This document shows positions 10,223-18,679 of a stretch of DNA of 64,000 nt, piece by piece (position 1 is the first letter of the stretch; every line of letters starts with the position of its first letter). This DNA comes from Rhodospirillales bacterium (GTDB lineage: Bacteria; Pseudomonadota; Alphaproteobacteria; Rhodospirillales; Casp-alpha2), in assembly GCA_023145215.1 (NCBI GenBank), contig JAGLED010000007.1:1-64000 (forward strand), in the 5' to 3' direction. The notes under the pieces are model-generated. The model saw only the letters and a program-made list of their open reading frames with translations. It did not search any database and was not told the origin of the DNA. Made by a program: the position numbers and the translations under genes.

Positions 10223-11038
10223 TTACCCGGCGCTTTTGAGGGGCTTCTCGGTAGCGTCGTCATGCGCCACGAACAGGTCGCAGCCGCTTTCGTCGATGAC
10301 GCGTTTCAGGCCAGCCGGCGGGTCCCGGTCGGTGAACAGGGCATCGATATCGGAAACGTGCGCGAAGGGCATCATCGCATCGGTATTGAACTTGGAATGA
10401 TCGATGCCGACGAACTTGACCTTTGAGATTTCAAGCGCCGCGCGGGAGGCCTGGGCATCACGATAGTGATAGTCGAGCAGTTGGCCGTCCTCGGTAAGTG
10501 AGCCGATCCCGAAGATCCCGTATCCGACCCGAAAATTGCGAATGAATTCCGTTGTCGATTCGCCGGTGATGGCACGATCCCGGTTTCGGACCAGGCCCCC
10601 CGTGAGAATGATTTCAAAGTCGGTATGCTCGCAAAGCGTTGATACGACCCCGATGTGGTTGGTGATGATACGCAAGCCCTCGTGGCCGATCAGCGCATCC
10701 GCGACCGCCTCCATCGTCGTCCCGATATCGATAAAAACGGATGCGCCATTGGGGATTTGCTTGGCGATTTCCCGCCCGATCAGGGCTTTCTCGGCGGCGT
10801 TGCGGATTTTCCGGTTGGAGTAGGCGAGAGTGTCGGTTCCCGGCGGCAGCCCCGCCCCGCCATGGTGGCGCTGCACGAGATTCTGCTCCGCAAGGAAGAT
10901 GATGTCGCGCCGGACCGTCTGTTGAGAGACGCCGAAACGTTCCGCCAGCATGTCGATGGAGACATACCCGCGATCACGGACGAGGCCGACGATTTCCTGC
11001 TGCCGGTCGCTGATACCGGATCGCGTGATCTCTGCCAC
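10223..11038 (-). CDS. glpR: DeoR/GlpR-family transcriptional repressor
   Basis: A 271-residue DeoR-family protein. A winged helix-turn-helix lies at about residues 10-65 (ERFGVSQQTVRRDI). The sugar-phosphate sensing domain follows, with IDIGTT near residue 108 and a GIDHSKF motif near 220. It starts with GTG at 11038, preceded by AGGTGAGG at good spacing. It should bind a phosphorylated sugar or polyol, most likely glycerol 3-phosphate given glpD. A TGTAAR-N4-YTTACA repeat lies upstream of both this gene and the operon it precedes, so it probably represses both. The name GlpR rests on context. Confidence 0.85.
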   Translation of the reverse strand: MAEITRSGISDRQQEIVGLVRDRGYVSIDMLAERFGVSQQTVRRDIIFLAEQNLVQRHHGGAGLPPGTDTLAYSNRKIRNAAEKALIGREIAKQIPNGASVFIDIGTTMEAVADALIGHEGLRIITNHIGVVSTLCEHTDFEIILTGGLVRNRDRAITGESTTEFIRNFRVGYGIFGIGSLTEDGQLLDYHYRDAQASRAALEISKVKFVGIDHSKFNTDAMMPFAHVSDIDALFTDRDPPAGLKRVIDESGCDLFVAHDDATEKPLKSAG

Positions 11039-11095
11039 CGAAGCCTCACCTGTTCAGATTACCCGTCAGCGCAGGATAAAGAGCACGATTTCGAA

Positions 11096-11111
11096 TGTAA
11101 ATTAGTTTACA
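11096..11111. promoter_or_regulatory. Candidate GlpR operator in front of the repressor gene
   Basis: Perfect inverted repeat TGTAAA-TTAG-TTTACA, preceded by TCGAA. It matches the repeat in the ugp promoter (TCGAAAA-TGTAAG-TTTT-CTTACA) in both arms, spacer length and left flank. It lies 58 bases upstream of the GTG start, consistent with autoregulation. A possible -10 (TACATT) overlaps the left arm, as it does in the operon promoter. Confidence 0.7.
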
Positions 11112-11145
11112 AAAGCTTCATCATTCGACAGAAAAGCGTCACCGG

Positions 11146-12798
11146 CTATGTACGATTGCCGAGACCGGGATAGGCCCGCAACTGCGAGCCCCGCCAAAAT
11201 AGCACCCGGTAATCCCGGAACCGGAATGCCGCAAGCGGTGTGGCGCCTTCCGGAAAGTCGGGCATCTCGTCGAGATAGTAATACGCAACGACCACCGCGT
11301 CGGGATGCCGGGCGATATAGCTTTCGGTGAATTCCCGCTTCAGGCCGAGTTCCGCCATCGGCGTCGTCAGCCGGCCCAGGAACTGATATTGCCCGTGATA
11401 GGCGCCGAAATTCGCCAGCGGCTTGCCGTTGTCTTCGTATGCCTTCAATTCGCGTGCGATCGGCCTGAGGTCGTAGGCCACCGCCAGCGAATCCCGCGCC
11501 GCCAGATGGACGACAGCAACCAGAACCGACATCGAAACGGCAAGTGCGGCAACGCCCCGGCCGACGTCCCGGCGCGCCCAAAACCAGCATGCGCCGGCAG
11601 CGAGGATCAGCAGCCAGCCCCAGTGCGTATCGAGCCGGTGAAACCATACCGGCGCATCGAAGAAGGCAGGGTCGTCCGGCAGCAACAGCGTTGCGCCACC
11701 GAGCACCGCAAAAAATAGGGCCGCGATCAGGCCGTCGAACCGCCGCCCCTCCATATCCGCTGTTTTAGCCAGCAGGTACGCGAACAACAGCGCGAACGCC
11801 GGAAATTCCGGCAGCAAATAATGCAGCTGCTTTCCCGAAATCAGCGAGAACGTGACGAACGCCGGCACCACCCAGGCCACCAGCAACCCGAGACCGCCGT
11901 CCTGAAGCACCCTCGAAACGCGGCACGCACGCCACAGCCTGGGCCAAACCGGCCAGGGCAGCAGCAGCGGCAACAGGAGCGCCGCATACCACCAGAACGG
12001 CCGTGCATGATCGAAGCTTTCGACGATTCGGCCCGCCGATTGTCCCCAGAAGATCATGTTGCGGTATTCCTCGCCGCCCCGGATGCCCGCCGGGATCGCC
12101 CACAAAAGCGCGATCGCGGCACCGATCAGGACGCTCAGCAGCAACCTGAAATACCAGCCCTTCCACGACACCAGCGGCCGGTCCGGCCCGCTTGGGAGCG
12201 CCCGCCCCCACCACGGCGCCAGCAAGGCGACCGGCAGGATATGCAACAGGATCGCCGGCCCCTTGGCGAGCACGCCGATTCCGATCGCGAGCGCGGCAAT
12301 CATCCACCCACCGAGCGCACCGGTCCGCCATGCGGAAACGACCCCGCCAATGCCGGCGATCGTGCATGTCGCCAACATCATGTCGAACATGGTCAGAGTC
12401 TGGAAAACTGTCCAGAACGCAGAGCCCGCGAGGATCGTCGGCGCCAGACGCGCCACGGCCGCCTCGCCCGGCCAGATCAGACGAGACAACCACCCTGTCC
12501 AGAACATCGCAATCAACGCGAACAACGGTGCGACCAAGCGGGGCCACCAGTCGTTAACCCCGAAGACGGACCAGCCCGCCGTCATCAACCAGAATAGCAG
12601 CGGCGGCTTATGGTGGTAGGGCTCCCCGTTAAGATGCGGCACGAGAAAATCGCCCCTGAGCCACATTTCCCAGGCGACGGAGAGATATCGTGTTTCATCG
12701 ACCGGCAACGGCGGGCGCAAGGTAACTGCCGCCACAACCGTAATCAGCCAGCAAATCGCCCAAATGGGGATCCGGCCCGGCACGTCGATATGCTTCAT
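11146..12798 (-). CDS. GT39/ArnT-like membrane glycosyltransferase
   Basis: A 550-residue polytopic protein with 11-12 hydrophobic helices. The first periplasmic loop has the catalytic-type acidic pair in PVDETRYLSVAWEMW (D34, E35) and the HHKPPLLFW segment, both typical of the ArnT/PMT family, which uses polyprenyl-phosphate sugars as donors. It likely transfers a sugar to lipid A, another glycolipid or a protein at the periplasmic face. Its ATG overlaps the stop of the VTT gene (ATGA), and that gene overlaps the GT2 gene likewise, so the three act together. Neither donor nor acceptor can be read from sequence. Confidence 0.85.
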   Translation of the reverse strand: MKHIDVPGRIPIWAICWLITVVAAVTLRPPLPVDETRYLSVAWEMWLRGDFLVPHLNGEPYHHKPPLLFWLMTAGWSVFGVNDWWPRLVAPLFALIAMFWTGWLSRLIWPGEAAVARLAPTILAGSAFWTVFQTLTMFDMMLATCTIAGIGGVVSAWRTGALGGWMIAALAIGIGVLAKGPAILLHILPVALLAPWWGRALPSGPDRPLVSWKGWYFRLLLSVLIGAAIALLWAIPAGIRGGEEYRNMIFWGQSAGRIVESFDHARPFWWYAALLLPLLLPWPVWPRLWRACRVSRVLQDGGLGLLVAWVVPAFVTFSLISGKQLHYLLPEFPAFALLFAYLLAKTADMEGRRFDGLIAALFFAVLGGATLLLPDDPAFFDAPVWFHRLDTHWGWLLILAAGACWFWARRDVGRGVAALAVSMSVLVAVVHLAARDSLAVAYDLRPIARELKAYEDNGKPLANFGAYHGQYQFLGRLTTPMAELGLKREFTESYIARHPDAVVVAYYYLDEMPDFPEGATPLAAFRFRDYRVLFWRGSQLRAYPGLGNRT

Positions 12799-13505
12799 TC
12801 CTTCGCCGCCTCGCTGGCACCTACGTCGCCAGCATCGACCACACCGGCGTTGAGCAGCTTATGACTATCGCGATAACGGCGGTAGAGCCATACCCCAAGC
12901 GCCCCGGAAGCGGCGAACAGCACCACGCTGACGACGAGCCGCGCACCGGGCTCGACCGCAAACCCGGAACCGACCAGCGCGAAAATCAGCATCTGCGGAA
13001 TATAACCGATGGCCGAACCGGCGATGAACGGCGTGACGTGTGCGCGCGATACGCCAGCCAGCATATTGGTAAGCACGTTGGAACCGATCGGCAGGAATCG
13101 GATCAGGAGCGTCGTCGTGAAGGTATTCTCGCTCAGAAACGCGTCCATGCGTTTGAGCTTGTCGGGAAACTTGTGCGCGACCAGATCACGCGCAAGGAAG
13201 CGGGCGACCAGGAAAGTCGTCAGGCAGCCGAGCGCCGCGGCGGCCACGCTGATCAACGTACCGAAGGCAATATCAAAGGCGTACCCCGCCATGAAGGCGA
13301 CCGCCTGGCGCGGCAACCCGACCGCCGTGAACAGCGCGCCCGCCGCCAGAAAGATCAACTCGCCCTTAATGCCCTCGCCACGCACATAGGTATCGATCCA
13401 GCCTTCGTCGAGAACACTCCCCAAAGGGGTCAGCTTGATCGCCGCGCCGACCCCGATCAGCAACGCAAACAAAAGGATGGAGCGGATAACAATGCGTGGC
13501 GTCAT
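12795..13505 (-). CDS. TVP38/TMEM64 (VTT domain) membrane protein
   Basis: A 236-residue inner-membrane protein of the TVP38/DedA superfamily, with a first helix at 6-24 and the VTT domain over about residues 60-200. The family motif appears as FTAVGLPRQAVAFMAGY and the conserved RFLPIGSN segment lies near residue 138. Some VTT/DedA relatives are known to move phospholipids or undecaprenyl phosphate across membranes. Sandwiched by four-base overlaps between a GT2 and an ArnT-like enzyme, it could flip the lipid-linked sugar. That role is inference. Confidence 0.85.
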   Translation of the reverse strand: MTPRIVIRSILLFALLIGVGAAIKLTPLGSVLDEGWIDTYVRGEGIKGELIFLAAGALFTAVGLPRQAVAFMAGYAFDIAFGTLISVAAAALGCLTTFLVARFLARDLVAHKFPDKLKRMDAFLSENTFTTTLLIRFLPIGSNVLTNMLAGVSRAHVTPFIAGSAIGYIPQMLIFALVGSGFAVEPGARLVVSVVLFAASGALGVWLYRRYRDSHKLLNAGVVDAGDVGASEAAKE

Positions 13506-14299
13506 TGCGTCTCTTGACCGTCGTCGGCGACAACCCGGACGCGGTTCGGCCTGCGGTTAAGCCACATCACACCGATCAGGTCGACGATTCCGACCCAGAG
13601 CCGGTTGAAGAGCCCGTATTTGGAGGTTCCCCGTTCGCGCGGCCGGTGATTGACCTGAACGGAGACAACACGACCGCCGGCGCGGATCGTCAGCGCGGGC
13701 ATGAAACGATGCATATGATCGAACCCGGGAAACGCCAGGAACATCGTGCGCGGAAACACCTTGAGACCGCACCCCGTATCCGGCGTCGCGTCGCCGAGCA
13801 GCGTACCGCGCACGGCGTTGGCGACCTTAGACGAGATTCGCTTCAACCAAGTATCTTTGCGCTTGGCCCGCCATCCCGCGATCATCAAAAGCGCATCCGC
13901 CGAGCCGCCCTCCTCCCCGAAGCGCTTGAGCAGCGCCGGAATATCCGCTGGATCATTCTGCCCGTCGCCGTCGAGCGTCGCAATCAATGGTGCCGCGGCA
14001 TGACGGACGCCGGTCTGGATCGCCTGCGACTGCCCAAAGCAACCGTCATGACGAACAATGCGCAGCATCGGAAACTCGGCCTTGGCTTCGGCAAGCCTTG
14101 CCACCGTTCCGTCTGTCGATCCGTCGTCGACATAGACGATTTCGAAACGGCACACGCCGTCGAGCGCGGCCGATATTTCACGGATCAGGGGCAAGACGTT
14201 ATCCGCCTCGTCCTTGACCGGCACGACGACCGAAATATCGACCAGAGAGATTTCCCGACCGGCTTCACCCATGCCCGCGCGGTCTCCTCGAAAAAGCAT
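13502..14299 (-). CDS. GT2 glycosyltransferase, DPM1/ArnC-like
   Basis: A 265-residue family 2 glycosyltransferase. The nucleotide-sugar motifs are YVDDGSTDGT near residues 56-65 and the metal-binding DGDGQNDP (D110, D112) segment. The C-terminal part RERGTSKYGLFNRLWVG is typical of dolichyl/polyprenyl-phosphate sugar synthases. No strong C-terminal membrane helices follow, so it is a short form. ATG codons at 14299 and 14272 are both possible starts. It probably makes a polyprenyl-phosphate sugar that the ArnT-like enzyme two genes downstream uses. Confidence 0.82.
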   Translation of the reverse strand: MLFRGDRAGMGEAGREISLVDISVVVPVKDEADNVLPLIREISAALDGVCRFEIVYVDDGSTDGTVARLAEAKAEFPMLRIVRHDGCFGQSQAIQTGVRHAAAPLIATLDGDGQNDPADIPALLKRFGEEGGSADALLMIAGWRAKRKDTWLKRISSKVANAVRGTLLGDATPDTGCGLKVFPRTMFLAFPGFDHMHRFMPALTIRAGGRVVSVQVNHRPRERGTSKYGLFNRLWVGIVDLIGVMWLNRRPNRVRVVADDGQETQ

Positions 14300-14377
14300 A
14301 CGTTTTGGGTGCTGCGCTTTTACAACGCCCGCACCCGATGGGCCAACAAAAACAGGGATTTGGCGGAGAAATTTCGG

Positions 14378-15175
14378 TCATTCCACGCGAAGTCGATCGA
14401 GCCGCAGCCGCTGACGGGTATCGGTCAACCGCCGGAGACCGATCATCACCGCACAAAATACGCCAAGCGCCGTTCCTCCGCCGATCAGGAACATCACCAA
14501 AAGCTGATATTTGACGGCCTCGACCGGATCGACGCCGGCCAGAATCTGACCGGTCATCATACCCGGCAACGACACCAATCCTGCCGCCGCCATACCGTTG
14601 ACGGTCGGAATCAATCCCGCACGCATGGCGCTTTTGAGAGGTTCCTGCATCGCCTCGCGGAAAGTGTGGCCAAGCGCAAGGCGGGCCTCGATCCGGGCCC
14701 GTCCGTTATCCGCTTCGGCCAGTAACCGGTCCAGGGCAAGGCTGACCCCGGTCATGGTGTTGCCGAGAATCATACCTAGGATCGGAATCGCGTAACGGGG
14801 GTCGTACCAGGGATCGGCATGGAATTGCGTCGCCAGCGCGAAAATCGTCACGATCGCCGCCGCCATCAGCATCGACGTGGTGCCGAGCCCGTATCCCCAA
14901 AACCCGATGAACGACCGGTCCTGCCGCGCCATCGCCTCGCGGCCGGCGAAACCGACCATGGCGAGGCCGACCAGGAGCGTCAGCCAAGGCGAGACCGTGT
15001 GGAACAATGCCTTCAGCACCAGTCCGACCAACGTCAACTGAACGACCATGCGGGTCGCGGCCACCAACAGACGCTTCGCCGTTCCAAGCCGGTAATAGAT
15101 CGAAAGCCCGGCGTTCACCGTCAAAAGCGAGGCGGCGAGCGCGATGTCCAGATAGCTGAGCTCGATATAGTTCAT
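14378..15175 (-). CDS. fetB: FetB-type (UPF0014) ABC permease
   Basis: A 265-residue protein with seven predicted membrane helices. It matches the UPF0014/FetB family by segments such as NAGLSIYYRLG, PILGMILGNTMTG and SLPGMMTGQILAG. In E. coli FetAB exports iron and protects from oxidative stress. The ATG overlaps the ATPase gene stop (ATGA), as in E. coli fetAB. The metal specificity here is assumed by family. Confidence 0.85.
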   Translation of the reverse strand: MNYIELSYLDIALAASLLTVNAGLSIYYRLGTAKRLLVAATRMVVQLTLVGLVLKALFHTVSPWLTLLVGLAMVGFAGREAMARQDRSFIGFWGYGLGTTSMLMAAAIVTIFALATQFHADPWYDPRYAIPILGMILGNTMTGVSLALDRLLAEADNGRARIEARLALGHTFREAMQEPLKSAMRAGLIPTVNGMAAAGLVSLPGMMTGQILAGVDPVEAVKYQLLVMFLIGGGTALGVFCAVMIGLRRLTDTRQRLRLDRLRVE

Positions 15176-15768
15176 GACGCTTCCTCGCTGAGGACGCCAT
15201 CCTGCATGCGGAAGCGGCGTTTGGACATGCGCGCCGCCTGACCGGCGTCATGGGTCACCATGACGATGATAATTCCGCCGTTGATCTTTTCATGGAGCAA
15301 ACTTTCGACCTTGGCCGTGGCTTCCGGGTCGAGCGCCGAGGTCGGCTCGTCCAACAGCAACACGCGCGGCGACTGCACCATGGCGCGAAGCAACGCGAGG
15401 CGCTGACGCTCGCCGGTCGAAAGGCGGCTAACCGGCCAGGACATCACGTCACCATGAAATCCGAGCCGCACCAGATAGCCCGCGGCGATGTCGGGATATT
15501 CGAAGTGATCGCCTACTTTGTCCGTCCACCAGCCGCTGTCCGCCGCGACATATGTGACCCGGCGGCGCCAGTCGTTGGCCGCCATGGCCGAGCGCTCCGT
15601 GCCGTCGAGCGAGACCCGGCCGCTGCACGGATCCAGATCGGCAATCGCCCGGAGCAACAGCGACTTCCCCGACCCGGATGCACCGCGGATCGCAACGCAA
15701 ATACCGGCCGGCACTTCCAGGCTGACCGGCTTGAGAACGGCACGCGACAGGTGTTCGATCTTCAACAT
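15172..15768 (-). CDS. fetA: FetA-type ABC transporter ATPase
   Basis: A short, single-domain ATPase of 198 residues. Walker A is GASGSGKS (29-36), the signature is LSTGERQ and Walker B is LLLDEP. The length and the overlap with the UPF0014 permease gene fit FetA/YbbL. It pairs with the downstream permease to export iron or a related metal. It is divergent from the thioesterase gene at 15850, leaving an 81-base shared upstream region in which I see no certain promoter. Confidence 0.85.
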   Translation of the reverse strand: MLKIEHLSRAVLKPVSLEVPAGICVAIRGASGSGKSLLLRAIADLDPCSGRVSLDGTERSAMAANDWRRRVTYVAADSGWWTDKVGDHFEYPDIAAGYLVRLGFHGDVMSWPVSRLSTGERQRLALLRAMVQSPRVLLLDEPTSALDPEATAKVESLLHEKINGGIIIVMVTHDAGQAARMSKRRFRMQDGVLSEEAS

Positions 15769-15849
15769 GCCCTATGGTGGCCGAGCCCGGGTACGTCGAC
15801 AAGCGCGCCGTGATCGGCTAACAGAAGAAAACCGGCAAGAGGAAAGCTA

Positions 15850-16335
15850 ATGTCCGAAATCTCCCCCTCCCGGCTCTGGGAAGAAACCGTTTCCCCCGAA
15901 TGGGTGGATTACAACGGCCACATGAATGTCGCCTATTACGTCCTGATCTTCGATCACGCGACGGACGCATTCCTTATGCACATCGGCATGGACAAAGCAC
16001 TCCGGCTCGAAACCGGCAGCTCGGTTTTCGTCGCCGAAGCCCACATTACGTATGACAACGAGGTGATGGAGGGCGAAACGGTCTACGTCACCTCGCAGGT
16101 TCTGGACCACGACGAAAAGCGGCTGCATCTCTTCCACACCATGTACAATGCGAAAGACGATAGCCTGTGCGCGACAAACGAGTTGATGATCCTTCAGGTC
16201 AATTTGAACACCCGGAAAGTCGGCCCCTTCATCGATCACGTGCAAACGCGGATCGGAGAGATATATAAAGAGCACCAAACCCTCGCGGCGCCGGACAAGA
16301 AGGGCCGCGTGATCGGTATTCGCCGCAAATCATAG
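15850..16335 (+). CDS. Hotdog-fold acyl-CoA thioesterase
   Basis: A 161-residue single hotdog-fold protein of the 4-hydroxybenzoyl-CoA thioesterase type. The signature segment WVDYNGHMNVAYY holds the usual catalytic Asp (D20) and nearby His (H24). Length and the FIDHV segment resemble thioesterases next to carnitine/betaine catabolism genes, but no such genes are nearby. AGAGGAAAGCTA precedes the ATG. It sits 24 bases upstream of phoR in the same direction, and probably shares a transcript with it by position only. The acyl substrate is unknown. Confidence 0.8.
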   Translation: MSEISPSRLWEETVSPEWVDYNGHMNVAYYVLIFDHATDAFLMHIGMDKALRLETGSSVFVAEAHITYDNEVMEGETVYVTSQVLDHDEKRLHLFHTMYNAKDDSLCATNELMILQVNLNTRKVGPFIDHVQTRIGEIYKEHQTLAAPDKKGRVIGIRRKS

Positions 16336-16359
16336 ACGGCGCAACGGACGGAACCGCAA

Positions 16360-17439
16360 ATGGCGCTGATCTCGCAGGAAGTCTTCGACCGCATCCCCAC
16401 GGCGGTGATCGTCGTCGACGACAAGCGCCGCATCCTCCAGGCTAACAAGGCGGCGCTGGAACTGGTCGGCATCAATGCGCCGGGGCGCGACCTCGCACTG
16501 AACCTCCGTCATCCGAGCGTGCTCGACGGCCTCGACCGTGTCCTGAAGGGCGCGCCGGAAGCGGAAGGCGAATACACTTTACCGGTCCCCGTCTCGCGCA
16601 GCATGTCGTACCGGATCGAACGCCTGCCGAATGCTCCCCTCGACGACAGCGCCGTCGCGACGTTGGTCCTGAACGACATCACGTCCGCCAAGAAAGCCGA
16701 GGAAATGCGCGCCGACTTCGTCGCCAACGTGTCGCACGAACTGCGCTCGCCGTTGACGGCCCTCATCGGGTTCATCGAAACGCTGCGTGGCCCGGCGAGC
16801 GACGATATCGAAGCCCGCAGCCGGTTTCTCGACATTATGTACCGGGAATCCCAGCGCATGGCGCGTCTGATCGACGACCTGTTGTCGCTGACCCGGGTCG
16901 AGATCAACGAACACGTCCCGCCGCGGCACGCGGTCGATGTGACGCGATCGATCAATAACGTGATCGAGGCCCTGGAGCCGCAGGCCTCGGCGAGAGGCAT
17001 CACCTTCAACGTCGATTGCGCGCCGGACCTGCCGAAAGCGATCGCGGATTCGGATCAGTTGCATCAGGTTTTTCGAAATCTGATCGAAAACGCGATCAAA
17101 TACGGCGGAAAAGACAATGCCATCGATATCAAGCTGCAAAGCGCGGAACGGATTCCGGGCACGGCAAGGCCGGGCGTTTCCATTGCCATCTCCGATCACG
17201 GTCAGGGTATCGCCAAGGAATTGATCCCCAGACTGACGGAGCGTTTCTTTCGCGTCGATGAAGCGCGCTCCAGCGCCGGCGACAACAGCATCGGCTCGAC
17301 CGGCCTCGGATTGGCGATTGTCAAACATATCGTCAGCCGTCACCGCGGCCATCTCGCAGTTGCGAGCACAATCGGCAAAGGCAGCACTTTCACGGTCTAC
17401 ATTCCGACCGGATTACAGCCCAGAACTGAACGAATCTGA
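16360..17439 (+). CDS. phoR: Phosphate regulon sensor histidine kinase PhoR (no membrane anchor)
   Basis: A 359-residue kinase that should phosphorylate PhoB when phosphate is scarce. A PAS domain occupies residues 5-110, a HisKA domain contains the phospho-accepting H126 in NVSHELRSPL, and a HATPase domain follows (NLIENAIKYGG, the GQGI box, GSTGLGLAI). Most PhoR proteins start with one or two membrane helices. Here the PAS domain begins at residue 5 with no hydrophobic helix. An in-frame stop (that of the upstream thioesterase gene) lies 24 bases before the ATG, so no longer reading is possible. It precedes the pst operon and has PhoU and PhoB nearby. Confidence 0.9.
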   Translation: MALISQEVFDRIPTAVIVVDDKRRILQANKAALELVGINAPGRDLALNLRHPSVLDGLDRVLKGAPEAEGEYTLPVPVSRSMSYRIERLPNAPLDDSAVATLVLNDITSAKKAEEMRADFVANVSHELRSPLTALIGFIETLRGPASDDIEARSRFLDIMYRESQRMARLIDDLLSLTRVEINEHVPPRHAVDVTRSINNVIEALEPQASARGITFNVDCAPDLPKAIADSDQLHQVFRNLIENAIKYGGKDNAIDIKLQSAERIPGTARPGVSIAISDHGQGIAKELIPRLTERFFRVDEARSSAGDNSIGSTGLGLAIVKHIVSRHRGHLAVASTIGKGSTFTVYIPTGLQPRTERI

Positions 17440-17485
17440 CCGGCTCTGACCGGTTCAAAACCTTATCCACAGCCAACCCCGGGTA

Positions 17486-17518
17486 TGTCATAAAACCGTA
17501 GCATTTCTGTCATATAAT
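17486..17518 (+). promoter_or_regulatory. Pho box and PhoB-dependent promoter of the pst operon
   Basis: Three 11-base-phased repeats start at 17486 (TGTCATAAAAC), 17497 (CGTAGCATTTC) and 17508 (TGTCATATAAT). The outer two match the PhoB half-site TGTCAT exactly and the middle one is degenerate. A perfect TATAAT -10 (17513-17518) overlaps the last repeat and no -35 is recognisable, as expected for PhoB-activated promoters. pstS starts 116 bases downstream. Confidence 0.88.
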
Positions 17519-17634
17519 GTAAGCGGTCGAAGCGTAGGTTCCGCCGCGAATGGTTGTCGAGATGGCGTTTTGACGCGTCCGACAACCGCTATCACGGAGT
17601 CCTCTCCGAAACGCACTATAGGCAGGAGTCAGCC

Positions 17635-18672
17635 ATGTATCGTAAGTTTCTCGGGATTGCCGTCGTTGCCGGTATCGCTATTGCCGGTTCCGCGGCCGAA
17701 GCCCGCGACCAAATCCGCATCGTCGGATCGTCGACCGTTTACCCGTTTGCGACCGTCGTCGCCGAGCAGTTCGGGAAAACCACCCAGTTCAAAACCCCGG
17801 TCATCGAAAGCACCGGTTCCGGCGGCGGCTTGAAGCTGTTCTGCGCCGGCGTCGGAGTCGAGCATCCGGACATCACCAACGCATCGCGCCGGATCAAGAA
17901 GTCGGAAGTCGAGAAGTGCGCCAAGAACGGCGTCACCGACATCACCGAAATCAAGATCGGTTATGACGGCATCGTTTTCGCCAACGCGAAATCCGCACCG
18001 CAGATGAAGCTCACCAAGCAGCAGATTTTCCTCGCGCTCGCCAAGAACATCCCCGATGGGAAAGGCGGTCTCAAGGAAAACGACAACATGACCTGGGCCG
18101 ACGTTGACGCGTCGCTGCCGGCCAAGAAAATCGAAGTTCTGGGCCCGCCGCCGACCTCCGGCACCCGTGACGCCTTCGCCGAACTGGCGCTTGAAGGCGG
18201 CTGCAAGACCTTCGACTTCATCAAAGCCATGAAGAAGTCCGATAAGAAGAAATACAAAGCCGTGTGTCACGGCATCCGTGAAGACGGCGCCTATGTCGAA
18301 GCCGGCGAAAACGACGTCCTGATCGTCCGCAAGCTGGAAGCCAACCCCGATGCATTCGGCGTGTTCGGTTTCTCGTTCCTCGATCAGAACGCCGACAAGG
18401 TGCAGGGTTCGCTTATCGGCGGCGTTGCCCCGGAATTCGAAACCATCGCTGACGGCTCCTATCCGGTGTCGCGTCCGCTGTACTTCTACGTGAAGGGCGC
18501 GCACGTCGGCAAAGTTCCGGGCATCAAGGAATATGTCACTGCGTTTACCGCCGAAAAGACCTTCGGTCCGGGCGGCATCCTCTCCGACAAGGGTCTGATC
18601 CCGATGCCGGATGCGGAGCGCAAGAAGTTCCAGAAAGACGGCGAGATGATGGCCAACAACATCTCGATGTAA
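17635..18672 (+). CDS. pstS: Periplasmic phosphate-binding protein PstS
   Basis: Binds inorganic phosphate in the periplasm and delivers it to PstCA. The 345-residue product has a Sec signal peptide (about residues 1-22, ending AEA), the phosphate-site segment GSSTVYP soon after, then SRRIKKSE and TSGTRDAF. It belongs to the subfamily whose mature protein begins DQIRIVGSST. The ATG at 17635 follows GGCAGGAG, while the longer in-frame reading has no such site. It is first in the pst-pho operon and is driven by the Pho box promoter. Confidence 0.95.
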   Translation: MYRKFLGIAVVAGIAIAGSAAEARDQIRIVGSSTVYPFATVVAEQFGKTTQFKTPVIESTGSGGGLKLFCAGVGVEHPDITNASRRIKKSEVEKCAKNGVTDITEIKIGYDGIVFANAKSAPQMKLTKQQIFLALAKNIPDGKGGLKENDNMTWADVDASLPAKKIEVLGPPPTSGTRDAFAELALEGGCKTFDFIKAMKKSDKKKYKAVCHGIREDGAYVEAGENDVLIVRKLEANPDAFGVFGFSFLDQNADKVQGSLIGGVAPEFETIADGSYPVSRPLYFYVKGAHVGKVPGIKEYVTAFTAEKTFGPGGILSDKGLIPMPDAERKKFQKDGEMMANNISM

Positions 18673-18679
18673 GGACAAC

